DNA of 64,000 bases from Mugil cephalus (lineage: Eukaryota > Chordata > Actinopteri > Mugiliformes > Mugilidae): contig NC_061781.1 in assembly GCF_022458985.1 (NCBI RefSeq), forward strand, positions 24,631,001-24,695,000, read 5' to 3'. Under the pieces are notes generated by a model that saw only the letters and a list, made by a program, of their open reading frames with translations, searched no databases and was not told the DNA's origin. Positions 34,687 to 46,447 of this stretch are shown one piece after another (the first letter of the stretch is position 1; each line of letters starts with the position of its first letter). The position numbers and the translations under genes were made by a program.

Positions 34687-35463
34687 AAACTAAATGATAT
34701 TTATCTCTGACTAACGCATAAATACACTGAGGATTTCTTGGTTGCACAATCTGACCCTCATGATCTGACGACTGAAGCGGTTTAAATGAAAGATTTCTTG
34801 GACCTGCACTTTCATATTTAAATGCAGAATGTGTCGAAGTTAAATGCGGCAAGAATAACTGGTTTGTGCTGTCATGATATTACATATTATTATTCCATGA
34901 ACCACATTTATATCCAGGTAAAAATGCCAACAGACACTATTCATAATCTGTTGCAGCCATAAGGCTTCAGAGTAACATACGCGCTTGTGTTCTGGTGTTT
35001 TTAAAGGTGGAGGTGACGTCGTTTAGCCGCAACAAACACTTGTTTGTTTTAATAAAGAACTATGAAATGAAACACGTGCCTCTGATTTCCTGCTATTGTT
35101 AGGACATGCACTGAACCTGGTTGCAAAACTATTATAATTAGGATTTTTTTATCTTTATTTTTTTATTTATTTTTTTTATCCCTGTGGGGAATTTAAGGTG
35201 TTACAGCAACTGGGAACAACTTCCGAAATTTGTAAATCACGGACAGTGATTGAGCCCTGATTTGTTTTAGTAAGAGGTGAATACAACACTAGAACCAGGA
35301 CTAGACAGCAGATGGCGCTAATGAGCCCACTCATTATAATATGTATATATATAAAAAGGAGAGTTCATTAAATGTAAACTCCCTATTTACACTATAACTA
35401 ATGGGATAAGTCTGGAGTTGAAGTTATTTGTAGATTATTGTGCTGTTATGTTACTGGCCAGGT

Positions 35464-35468
35464 TCCAT

Positions 35469-35502
<34 letters not shown>

Positions 35503-35505
35503 CAT
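35464..35505 (+). repeat. (GT)n/(TA)n microsatellite
   Basis: A TGTG run passes into TATATATATA in the maip1-pgap1 spacer. Confidence 0.9.
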
Positions 35506-35687
35506 AGAGAGATATATTTATTTGAATGTGTGTGATTACGATTTTATTTTTCATATTCCTTATATGTTCAAAAATACTTGGCAATAAAGTCGATTCTGAT
35601 TCTGAAGATTGACACATCTAATCTATAACGATTGTTGTTATTATAATTATTATTATTATTTATATAATAAATATATCGGGATAAATA

Positions 35688-35776
<89 letters not shown>
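35688..35776 (+). repeat. (TATC)n microsatellite, about 22 units
   Basis: An uninterrupted tetranucleotide array lies directly upstream of the pgap1 promoter, likely polymorphic. Confidence 0.95.
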
Positions 35777-35814
35777 AACATTCCTATTTCTACTATTATT
35801 ACTACGTGTTACGT

Positions 35815-36040
35815 CACTCGCGGCTCGCCCTCCCATTGGTCCGGGTCCTTCGGTGCCTCCCTCCCATTGGTCGAGCGGCCCCGCAGCCGGAGGTGCCAAG
35901 TAGGAAGTGGTTCCTGTTGTGGGGTTGCGCCGGTGCGTCTTCTTCACGGCCCCAGGAAGCCGAGTGAACAGGAGGAGGAGAGAGGAGCCGAACCATGGAG
36001 GAATGAACCCCTGAGAAGTTTAGGAGGAAAACCTGCAGCC
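35815..36040 (+). promoter_or_regulatory. GC-rich promoter and 5' UTR of pgap1
   Basis: CpG-rich sequence begins abruptly after the TATC microsatellite and ends at the pgap1 ATG. CTCCCATTGGTC occurs twice. The two ATTGG cores (inverted CCAAT boxes, NF-Y type) lie at 35835-35839 and 35866-35870, a spacing of 31 bases or about three helical turns. No TATA box is evident. An open frame runs through the region from the microsatellite, but the first ATG with family resemblance is at 36041 (context GCAGCCATGA). Confidence 0.7.
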
Positions 36041-38628
36041 ATGAGAGTCGCCACCGTGGCCTTTTACGCGCTTTCTCTGGGGCTGCTGGCCCTCGGCCTG
36101 AGGGAGATGCTAACAGGCTTCGAGGAGAACAGATGCAGTATGACCTATATGTTTGAATACCCAGAGTACCGGGTGAGTACCTGAGCTAAATATGTGTCAT
36201 TTATTCTATTTATTTACGGTTTATTTAACAGGGACAGTGCAGACAGACAGACAGCTGGAGAAATGCACATAAGCGAGACTTGTATCTGTGTCATTGGCTT
36301 TTAAATACAACAATACAAATACTACAGTGCAGTGAAGCTATTTACACACGTGACACAAAACAAAGATAAAAAAAACAAAAACAGGATAAGATTCACTTTA
36401 AACTACAAGTTAAATAAAATATTGCTCTGCTGCTTCTTAAACCAAAGTTAACTTGCTCACTGAATGTGTTCAGTTGTGTGTTGGGTCTAATTTGTGGTAT
36501 TTGAACAGGTCCAGAGGATGATTAGACCTAATGTTGCTCTGCATTCTGGGATTTTACACATGTGCATTTTATAACTGCAATCAGGCCGTGCAGTTCTACA
36601 GCTTAATTTCCCTCGTCTCTTGTCACCGTTGGACTGTTTTCTGTCTTTTTGATGAACTGAAGCTGCTTCGTTTAAACCTTCCTCTCAACACCCAGATGAA
36701 GTGTTTCAGGCCGTGACGTGAGCCGTGATCCTCAGGTGTCTTTCGAAGCCGTTTCTGACACCGTTGCACCTGGCAGAGGTGTCACATGTGGCTGTGAGGG
36801 CGCGTGTTATATCAGAAATAAGAATCAGAAAGCTTCCTAAGGAGTCAAGAACTTTTTATTTGTCATTCGCAACCAGATGGAATGAAATGATGCACTCAGG
36901 TCCCGGATCATTTCCCATATAGATACTAAATAAAACAGTATAGATGTAAATACTCAGTACAGATAAGAGGAAATATGAATAAAAACAGCAACAAAGCAGC
37001 ATGGATTAGTGCAGGTTTTGTTAACTGTCATTGTGTCAAGTAGGTACAATGAAATGTGCGTGTGCAGCGTTTAAAAGACACAAACACACACACACGTACA
37101 CACTGTGCACGATCACACACGGTTCAGTTAACAAGTTAAAACAGGCATCAAACCAAAATACTCGCCCGCAGAGTGATCACATTACACATAACGTCCACAA
37201 TGGAAGTATTTATTTAAAAATATAAGTTGGAGTATTGCCTGTAAAGCCTTATCCTGCAGGATGACAGTCACTGGGGCGGGGGGGGGGGGGGGGGGGGGGG
37301 GGGGCATGTGCATAGGGGTGGGGGGTATTTGGTTCAGCTCGGCGATGGCCCCGGGGGATAAAAGCTGGTTTCCAGCCTGGATGTGCAGCCTTTAATGGCT
37401 GTGGAGGTGATATCAGATTAGCCAGAGTTTCACTGTGTTATTATAAGATGGTGAATTAACCCCTGAACCCTCTCAGCAGGTCTCCAGGCTGCAGATCAGC
37501 TTCACCAGGTCCGAGCGTGCGTTCAGGTGAAGATGGCTGGAGCCTGCTGCTAGCGTTAGCATCGGTAGCCCCGCCTCCTAATGCGTTCATGTGTCCAGAA
37601 GTGGGGCACAGCTGTGGGCTGTGCGCCGTGCGGCCTTTTGTGTGGAAGAGAAAAAAGATTTTATGTCTCTATTATTATTATCCTGGGAACGGACGCGGTT
37701 TCTTCAATCGGGTCTCGAGCAAAGTGCAGATGCTGTGCAGATAAGAAATAAATATTCAATAACAGGTGTGGAGCACGTGCACTGATCAGGCATAACATTA
37801 TGACCCCCTAGTGCCTCCAAAACAGAGTCTCACCAGAGAATTGACATGAGCAACACAATTTTGTTTGTGTGGTGGGCTGTGGGTGCTATGGGTTGAGGGG
37901 AGGGGGCTCTGAGGGTCACCCCACAGATACTAGATCAGTTTGGGATCTAGTGTTTGTTGTTCTTTTTGTGTTTTGTTGAGTTGTTCCTAAAGTGTTTTTG
38001 TGTGTCTGTGTCAGGCTGCATCCTGATGGGGTGTCATTGCTATGGGGTGGGGGGGGGGGGTCTAGTCTGGTCTGGTCTGGTCTAGGTGGGTGCTACATGT
38101 CTAAGTAACATCCACATGAATGAATGAATGTCAGGTCCAAAAGTTTCCCAGCAGAACATTGAATTGTGACAATGTTGTCGTCTTCTCCTGTCAGTGGTGT
38201 TAATGTTGTGGCTGATCAGTGTGTAGGGCGGGAGTAGTGTAACCGTATGTGGGCTTTTGTGTATAATAATGTCGGTTAGTGGTCTTTTTATTCATACACC
38301 GTCATGAGGGCACTGGTTTGTGCTTTTGTAGGTTGGTAGGCGGGTTCTTGTGATCTGTGCCGGGATAGAACCACTAACCCTCTGGTTCATGGATCCACAC
38401 ACGTTGTTCTGGACTTTCCTTTCAAACGGGGTCGGCTGTGCCTGTGTAGTGTCTCACTGCGTCTCACATAGAGCCAGAATAAGCTGTAGGTGTCCAGACT
38501 AGTCCAGATAAGGTGTAGAGATGGATACGCTGCACACACATCTGTAGCCGCCTTAGAACGCTTCATAGCAGCCACTGTTTTCAGCCGTGTCCGTTAATGA
38601 CCTGTGTGCACCTCCTGATAACGTGTGT

Positions 38629-38660
<32 letters not shown>

Positions 38661-41600
38661 TGTGTTCACAGCGCGTGTCTCTGCCTCGCCGCGTGGCCAG
38701 ACTGTACCCGGCGTACGGGCTCTACCTGTACGGAGAGGGTCTGTACGCTCAGGAGACCAGATCACTTAAACTCACCGGTGCCCCTGTGCTTTTCCTCCCG
38801 GGAAACGCAGGAAGTTATAAACAAGGTAAGTACAAAAAAAAAAATGCTCTCAAATATTCCTCAAAGACAGATTTCAGTGTGAGAATTTAAATTAGAAAAC
38901 AAGGGAAATGAAAAGACTTTCAGATGCACAACCAGGACAACAAGACGTTTTCAATTATCACACGTGCGTCAGGTTTTTTGGAGATGTGCATTTTGTCGAT
39001 TAGTTTCGACCTCACTAGCAAGTAAACAAGCAAGTGTAAGTCCTTCTAAGTTTGGAGCTCTTTGTTTTAAGGCAGTGGACTCCTGATTCTCAGAGCCGCA
39101 GAGGCTGGGTTAATTTTTACTGGAGTTCACAGGTATCGGAAAAAATGCAAAACACCAATTCTCAAATCGGGGTTTTGGTTAGTGATTTATGTTTATGAGG
39201 TTCTTAGCAATACTTACATCCATAACTTTACACCTAACCGTTTAGGTTGTGCTATCAAAAGGCAGCACATGTGCATATATTTAAATTATTGTCCTATGAG
39301 AATAACACTAATTATTGGACTCTTCGGGAGCCAAACGCCTTCACTGTTACAAAATGCATCAGGAAGCCACACTACTGTAGTTTTTTGTTCCTATTCATTA
39401 ACTATTGTAACATTTGGTGTGTTTACATGCACAGTTTAAAGACTTTCTCAATGTGGTCCTTGTCCTAGTTTACATGCAACAGAGAAAATGGAATAACTGA
39501 CGGGAACATGTCCTCCTCCTCCTCCACACTAGGTGGCGATATGTGTCTTGTAAGTGGGTTAATACGGACCCGTTCCAGTCGACCATAAATAAGAGTCATT
39601 TATGTGTAATTTTAAACAACAAACAGATGGATAATAGTTCAGCTTTTTAATCTCGTAGTAATGTGTGCGCTACTTGTGGTGCAGATAGATGGCGCTATCC
39701 CTCAGGTGGTTCTTCTTCTACCGGCTCTTCTTCTTCCTCTTCTTTGTTCAGTTTTCTTGGATGTTTTTGTTCCGGGTTGTGGAGAATGTGCACACACACA
39801 CACGTTGTCTAGTTTAACTCAGATTAAGGCGTATACATGTTGGAGAAAATCAGTTTCCAGTCTCATTATCTGTGTGTCTTAGTCAGATGAGGAGTGTTTA
39901 CGTGCACGAATGTTGTCCAGTATAAGTTGGATTAAGGCAATAATTCATTTTTTTCACTTCCATGTAAATGTACTCACTGTTTGGACATAATTACGTCTAA
40001 TAATACAGAAGAAATGTCTAAGATTGATATCAAACTCAAGCAGATCTGCTCCGTCCTCACTCCTCTTTAAAAAATATAAATTACTTCCTATTGACAAAGT
40101 GAATGAAAATTAAACATGTTTGTTTATACATGTTCATGTATAACTAATTAAATATCTACTGTCTACCTGGAACCTCACTCATCCTTTTCATGACAGATCA
40201 CCAGCGGGAAAGAAAGAATCTAAGTGAATTAGTTTTTGTTGCCTGTCTTTCTAATGTTTTTTTGTTTTTTTATGTTTAGCCTGTTTAGCCTGCATGCAGT
40301 AAACATCCTGTCATGGCTCAGTGTGTAACTCTGTACCAGCCTGTAGAGGCTCCGTTCCCACCCTGCACAGATTTGCAGCGTAATTTGTGCTAAACCAATA
40401 AAGTAAACACGTTCCTTCGTTACCGTGGCTGCACGTGCTGCAGTTTATTTTGATTCAGCCCTCCACCGTCCTCCTGCTGGAAATACTCACCACAGCTCCG
40501 CGCTGAGACTAATCTGCAGCTGAAAATATCCCAGCACGTTTCCAGTATTTAGACCCGTTAAGTAACGTGATTATGCCGCCCAGCAGCTGCAGAAAGCGTG
40601 ATGACAGGGTTTTAGCCTCAGCAGAGACTGATGTGCTCAGGTCTGAGTGCCACAGAATAAACAGAATAAATGATATCATGTATTTAAATTAATATTTGAG
40701 TTCTTGGAGAATCAAACCTGGAATCCTCCGGTGACTATTTCCTAGAAGTAACTCACGTGTGCTCTTAATATCACATCATTTATGAGATGGTGCTGGTCCA
40801 CAGTTCTCTATCTGTCAGTTGTGTGTGGGAGGAAAACACCAACGCTTCTATTCATGTGAACACAAACACACTCTGGTGATGATCGTCCATGTGCTCGTGC
40901 CTCAGCATTTATTTTTCAATAAGATCAGATCTCTGTGAATTTAATGAGGCTTTTTAACAGTATGTGAAAGCAAAAAGACTATATTAAAATTTATACTTAA
41001 AACAATGTTCGCATATAAAATCTGTGCTTTAACATTTGTTGCAGGTTATTGTTTTGCAACATAAAGTAGGTGATTGTCTGCATGATTTAAATCTGCTTTT
41101 TTCACTTCTGTTTCATCGTTTAACTGAATCGAACGTCCTGTCCTGGTCGTGCAGCTCGCTCCCTGGGCTCCGTCGCCTTGAGGAAGGCTGAGAGCACGGA
41201 GGGCGGCTTCCACTTCAACGTGTTCACCGTGGACTTCAACGAGGAGCTGGTGGCCCTTTACGGCGGCAGCTTGCGAAGGCAGACACATTTTCTGCACGAG
41301 AGCATTAAGGCCATCCTGAAACTCTACAAGGTCAGGCCTCAAATATCATCCGCTCGCCAGGCTGGGTTACTCACACCAGATGGCACATGGTGCTGGTGGA
41401 GTAATGTTTCAGCCGCATTCATATCACTTACATGTCCCGTTCACCTTCTCCATGTACATATAAGCATTTTGTTAATCCTTCAGATTTGGCACTTGTTCAT
41501 TTTCATCGCCCTTTTTTAGCCCTTGAGTTTTGCTTTTGCTGCAGCTGTGGCTCGTATTAGTATAAACGAGAGGTTGCTGTCCAGTTAAAGAGGTCGGTCC

Positions 41601-44600
41601 CTGTGTGTTTTGGTCATGGATATTTCAAAAACAAAAAATTAAAATTGAAATTCAAGGCATTTTTCTTCATCAGAGTTGAGAATGGAACAAAACTTTAAAA
41701 TCCGCTGGCTTTTAATTTTCTGTTTCTAAAAACAAAAAATTAAATTGTCAGAAGACAGAAACAGAAAAGCGCCCATTTTTTCATATTGTGCGACCGAAAG
41801 TTGCCATTTTCAAAGTAAGAGCACGTATGAGGACGACGCTGTGTGGACATTCATCAGTACGTTGTTTTTGGAAACAATAAGAGTCTCAGTGAAGAAGACG
41901 TGGATGCATAAAAACAAAGCCACATATTTCAGGTGAAAATTAAAAATAACTCCATATAATCAGGGAATAATTAGCTACTAGCTGACATTATTCTGATATG
42001 CGTGCAGGGATTTCTGCAGATGACAAGTCTTGTTTTGTCAAAGTTCACGTCAGAGTAAAGTTCTAAAGACATTGTAGTCTGGGTTAGGTTCTAGGCTTTT
42101 AGCTAGGAGAACCACAGTACCGCCCTCATATGAGCTCTTACTTTGAAAACAACTTCCGGTGGCAAAATATGAAAAAAATGTGCGCTTTTTTGTTTCTGTC
42201 TCCTAAAGATTTTCATTTTAAAGTTTTGTTTATCCATTTCCGACGCTGATGAAGAAAATGCCTTGAATTTCACACAGTTTTCTCCGGTTTCATGCTCATT
42301 AGTCTGATTGGTGACTCTACATTGACCCTAGATGTGAATGTGAATGGTTATTTGTCTCTATGTTAGTCCTGAGAGAGACTGGAGACCTGTCCAGGTTAGA
42401 CCCCTCCTCTCGCCTGATGATAGCTGAGATAGACTCCAGCAAACCCCGCGACCCTCGTGCAGGATTAGAGGTAGTAGAAGATGAGATGAGAAAATCCAAT
42501 GACCAAAACAAACACGGGCCGAGGTCTTGCATCCTGTTATTGGATGTGAGCTGGAGTCAGTACTGTGGACACATTGGTCAAAAAAAAAATCATGAACAAG
42601 GTCACAAGCTGAGACTTGCAGGTGTAACATGAGCCTTCTCTAAAACCAGTTTCTTGTCTTATTAGCACCTGAAGACGCCCCCTCAGAGCGTCATCCTGGT
42701 CGGTCACTCCATGGGAGGGGTGGTGGCCCGGGCGCTCTTCACGTTACCGCGCTTCAACACTAATCTGGTCACACTCATCATCACCCAGGCCTCCCCTCAC
42801 CTGGCTCCGGTGCTGGCTCTGGACCCCTACCTGCTGGGTGAGGATTAGATACGTTTATTTCAAGCATGATTCACAAAATAATCACCCACAATACATCAGC
42901 AAAACAAATAACTCAGCTTGAAAAGGATGAAGCTATGCTTTTTTTGTCCTACCTTAAAATAAAAATTAAAAAAAAAAAAGTTTTTACAGAAACAAACTGA
43001 CAGCTGAGGTTGTCGGAAAAAGTGTGTAAAAAAATACAGTGAATATGTAAATATCTTTACAGAAAATATGTAAATTTACAGTTTAAAACTGTTAAAACAG
43101 AAAAAATAGATTTTAAACAAGTAAAATCAACAACAGTTTTATGCTGGATTAAAACCACTATGTTTCTGTTAAAACTAATTCCTTCCAGTAAAATTTAAGA
43201 TTTAAGATTGTCGCTTATTGTGCAATGAATCACAATCAATTTAACTTAAAAATACCATTTAAGGAACATTATTTTACTACCTAGGATGTAGTATATGGTT
43301 GTCTTTTAACCGTTTTCCCCCTGCAAATTTTAGACCATTGTTTACTTATAATGTGTAAAATTTAAGACATAAAATGTTGTTCTTACTCAATATCAGTATA
43401 TTTAAATATAAAACACTTTTTTTAGTGTTTATAATTAATACAACAGTCATAAAGTCGCGTTCATCCAGTTTTATTCAAAAAGAAGAGAAAGAAAAACAAT
43501 AGAAACAATGAAGAATAACTTTGCTTTTTTTGATAACCAGCAAATATCTTTACATTTTATTTGTTTGAACAGAGTAATATTTCTTATCCTCTATCTTATT
43601 CCATAAGGTCACACAGGATCCAACCTTGTGCACACAACATGACAGCGATACAGAGCCAACAACATCCTTTGTTCTGCACAACACAGCAAACACTGCAATG
43701 CTTCCAGAAATATGTAGCTCTTTCATTTATTAATATGTGATTTTACTGAATAGTTTCTGTTCCACCTGTTTGTTCCTGCTGCTCCTCTAGATTTCTACTC
43801 TGCAGTGAGACAGAAGTGGGTGAACCAGGCGAACAAGCTCAGGAATGTCACCGTTTTGTCCGTTGGAGGCGGTTACCGTGACTACCAGGTCCGCTCGGGT
43901 CTGACATGCCTTCCCTCCCGACCAGGAGATGCCAATAAGATATCACTGGTGGTACGAGTCGTTTGTAAATCAAGTTCACCTTTAGCCTTTAGCCTTTAGC
44001 CTTTAGCTTTTAGCTTTTAGCCGTTAGCCTTTAGCCTTTAGCTTTAAGCCGTTAGCCGTTAGCCTTTAGCCTTTAGCTTTTAGCCTGGGGTTCTGTAGAC
44101 TGTTTGTTCCCAGTTTTAAAATTGTGTTTCAACAACACTTTCTTTTTTTATCTTTTTTTCAAAGGCCACTGCTGTTCCAAGGACGTGGGTGTCCACTGAT
44201 CATCTGTCCATCGTTTGGTAAATGACTTGGTTACAGTAATTTATTTATCATATTGTGTCACATTCTGACCTAGAACGAGTTAGTCTGGTGGAAAACTGTC
44301 AGTTAACCTCCTAAAGCTAGAAAAGGTAGCGAGACAGAATCTGTTTGATGCAAAAAAAAACAAAATACATATATGCAAAAATAATGAATTTATAAAGTTT
44401 GTCCAGAAGCCACCATTAGGTCCACAAAGCCCAGATCCCCTCTATTTACAGGATAGGCCCCTCCCACTGGATCTTTAATTGGAATCAATTACATAATAAA
44501 TTCAATCACATCAGGAATCATTTTAAATAGATTTACATTCATGTACTGCACATTAAATGAGTCAAAGCGTTCACATAATGCCCCATTTAACAGTATCATT

Positions 44601-46403
44601 TATGTACTTTTATTGGAAAAATTGCAGTTAATTTCCTCAATGTAATTTTTACACTTTGCAAATTCAACTTTTGGCTTTTGGCCCACGGGCAGGATGCGCT
44701 TTAGGGTTTTAATAAGTGGAATTAAATGGTGACCACTGAAAAAGCCATGTATTCAGTAGAGTAATATACGTCACAGCACGTGCATTTGTCCTGACTATTC
44801 AATCAGAAGAAATAAAGAAAATAATGCAAAAGTATTTATAAAGTTTATCCAGAAACCACCATTAGGTCCACACAGCCCATCTATTTACAGTCTAGGCCCC
44901 TCCCACTGGATCTTTAATTTAAATCAGTTAATTAACGAATTCAATCACACAGATCTTCCATATCAGGAACCATTTTAAATAGATTTACGTTCATTAAATG
45001 AGTAATTTAATTAGTATGATGCAGTAAAGACAGACTGAGCATGTTTACTACTTCATACTCCAGAACCAGGAAGCACTGTGGTAAGAAAAGAACATAATCA
45101 GATACAAACTTTACTAGATAATCAAGAGTCTTTAATAAAAACTCAACTCAACAAAGCTTTTACGTGTTTCTGTGAACTTTATGGTGGAAGCTACAGCACA
45201 GGAGACTTACTAGGACGTTAAATGTAGCTCAAGTGTGTTCACCCACCCACCCAACTATTAGCAGCATTAGTAGCTACCTGGCTAACATGTGGTGCAGGGG
45301 GAAGTGCCACAGTCTATATTCAGATATTAACAGAATCCTTTGTGTTCCAGGTGCAAGGAGCTGGTTCTCGCTACTGTCAGAGCGTTTTTCGACCTCATCG
45401 ATCCTCAGACCAGACAGGTCAGAACACCAAGCGTTTCTTTTTCTCATGTGGACGATCGTTACTGACGACTACACCTCCTCTGATGCTAGCGGGAGTTTTT
45501 GCACCCAGCACATAAAGCTCATCAAAACATAACTAAACCTCATTCATTTCAAGAACGTGTCTCAGCTAATCAGTGTGTTCTTAATAGTTCACAGAAAACC
45601 CAGAGAGGAAAATGGCCGTACTAAACCATCATTTCATCAGACACCCTGTCAGGATGCTGGGGGAAACTCAAGACAACTCCATCTCCATCTTAGGTTAGAG
45701 GATGAGGAGAGGATGGGAACGATCCTGCAAGCTTAGTTTTTATTTTAATTCTAGAAGGCGTAAGGAGTAAATCATTCAGTGCAGCGATAATGGACTCACA
45801 TAGGAGTGACTTATGTTTGTATCCTGTTCTTCTCTTTCTTTCTTTCTTTTTTTCTTTCTTATTTCTAGATGTTCCTGAGGCCTGGAGTGAAGTGAACACG
45901 CTGCGTCTGGCTTACAGCGCCCCAAAGGTGCCACGTTTGTTGATCAGCTTTGACCCGACTACCAAGTAGTTTAAATAGTGTCAGTTATGTGACTGAACAG
46001 TGCTGTGATTCAGACCTGAACATCTCTCTTCACCAACAGGAAGGACAAGTCAAATACTTTTTATTCGCCCTGTCCAGTCGCAGGAAAGCCTACAGCCATT
46101 TCTACTGCAGGATCACCAACCTGGTGAGTTTCATTCAGAGCTGTCGTAGCCTCATTCTTTAGATCAGGGAGGGGACATGTAATTTATTAATCACATGTTA
46201 ATAAATGAAAGAACTACATATTTTTAGAAGCTTTGCAGTGTTTGCAGTGTCCTCAGTTTGATCTCAAGGGGCTGGACCAGTAACACAGAAGCTCATTAAC
46301 CTATAAACAAATGTTTCCCTTTGTTTTAGTGCTAATAAATAATAAACTGCTCTATTAGAACACGTTTCATGAAGAACTGGACATTTCTTAAGAAAAAGAT
46401 TAA

Positions 46404-46447
<44 letters not shown>

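Noticed and set aside
35609..36184. 191-codon plus-strand frame running from the TATC array into pgap1 exon 1
   Set aside because: The upstream part is microsatellite and promoter. The first family-matching Met is at 36041.
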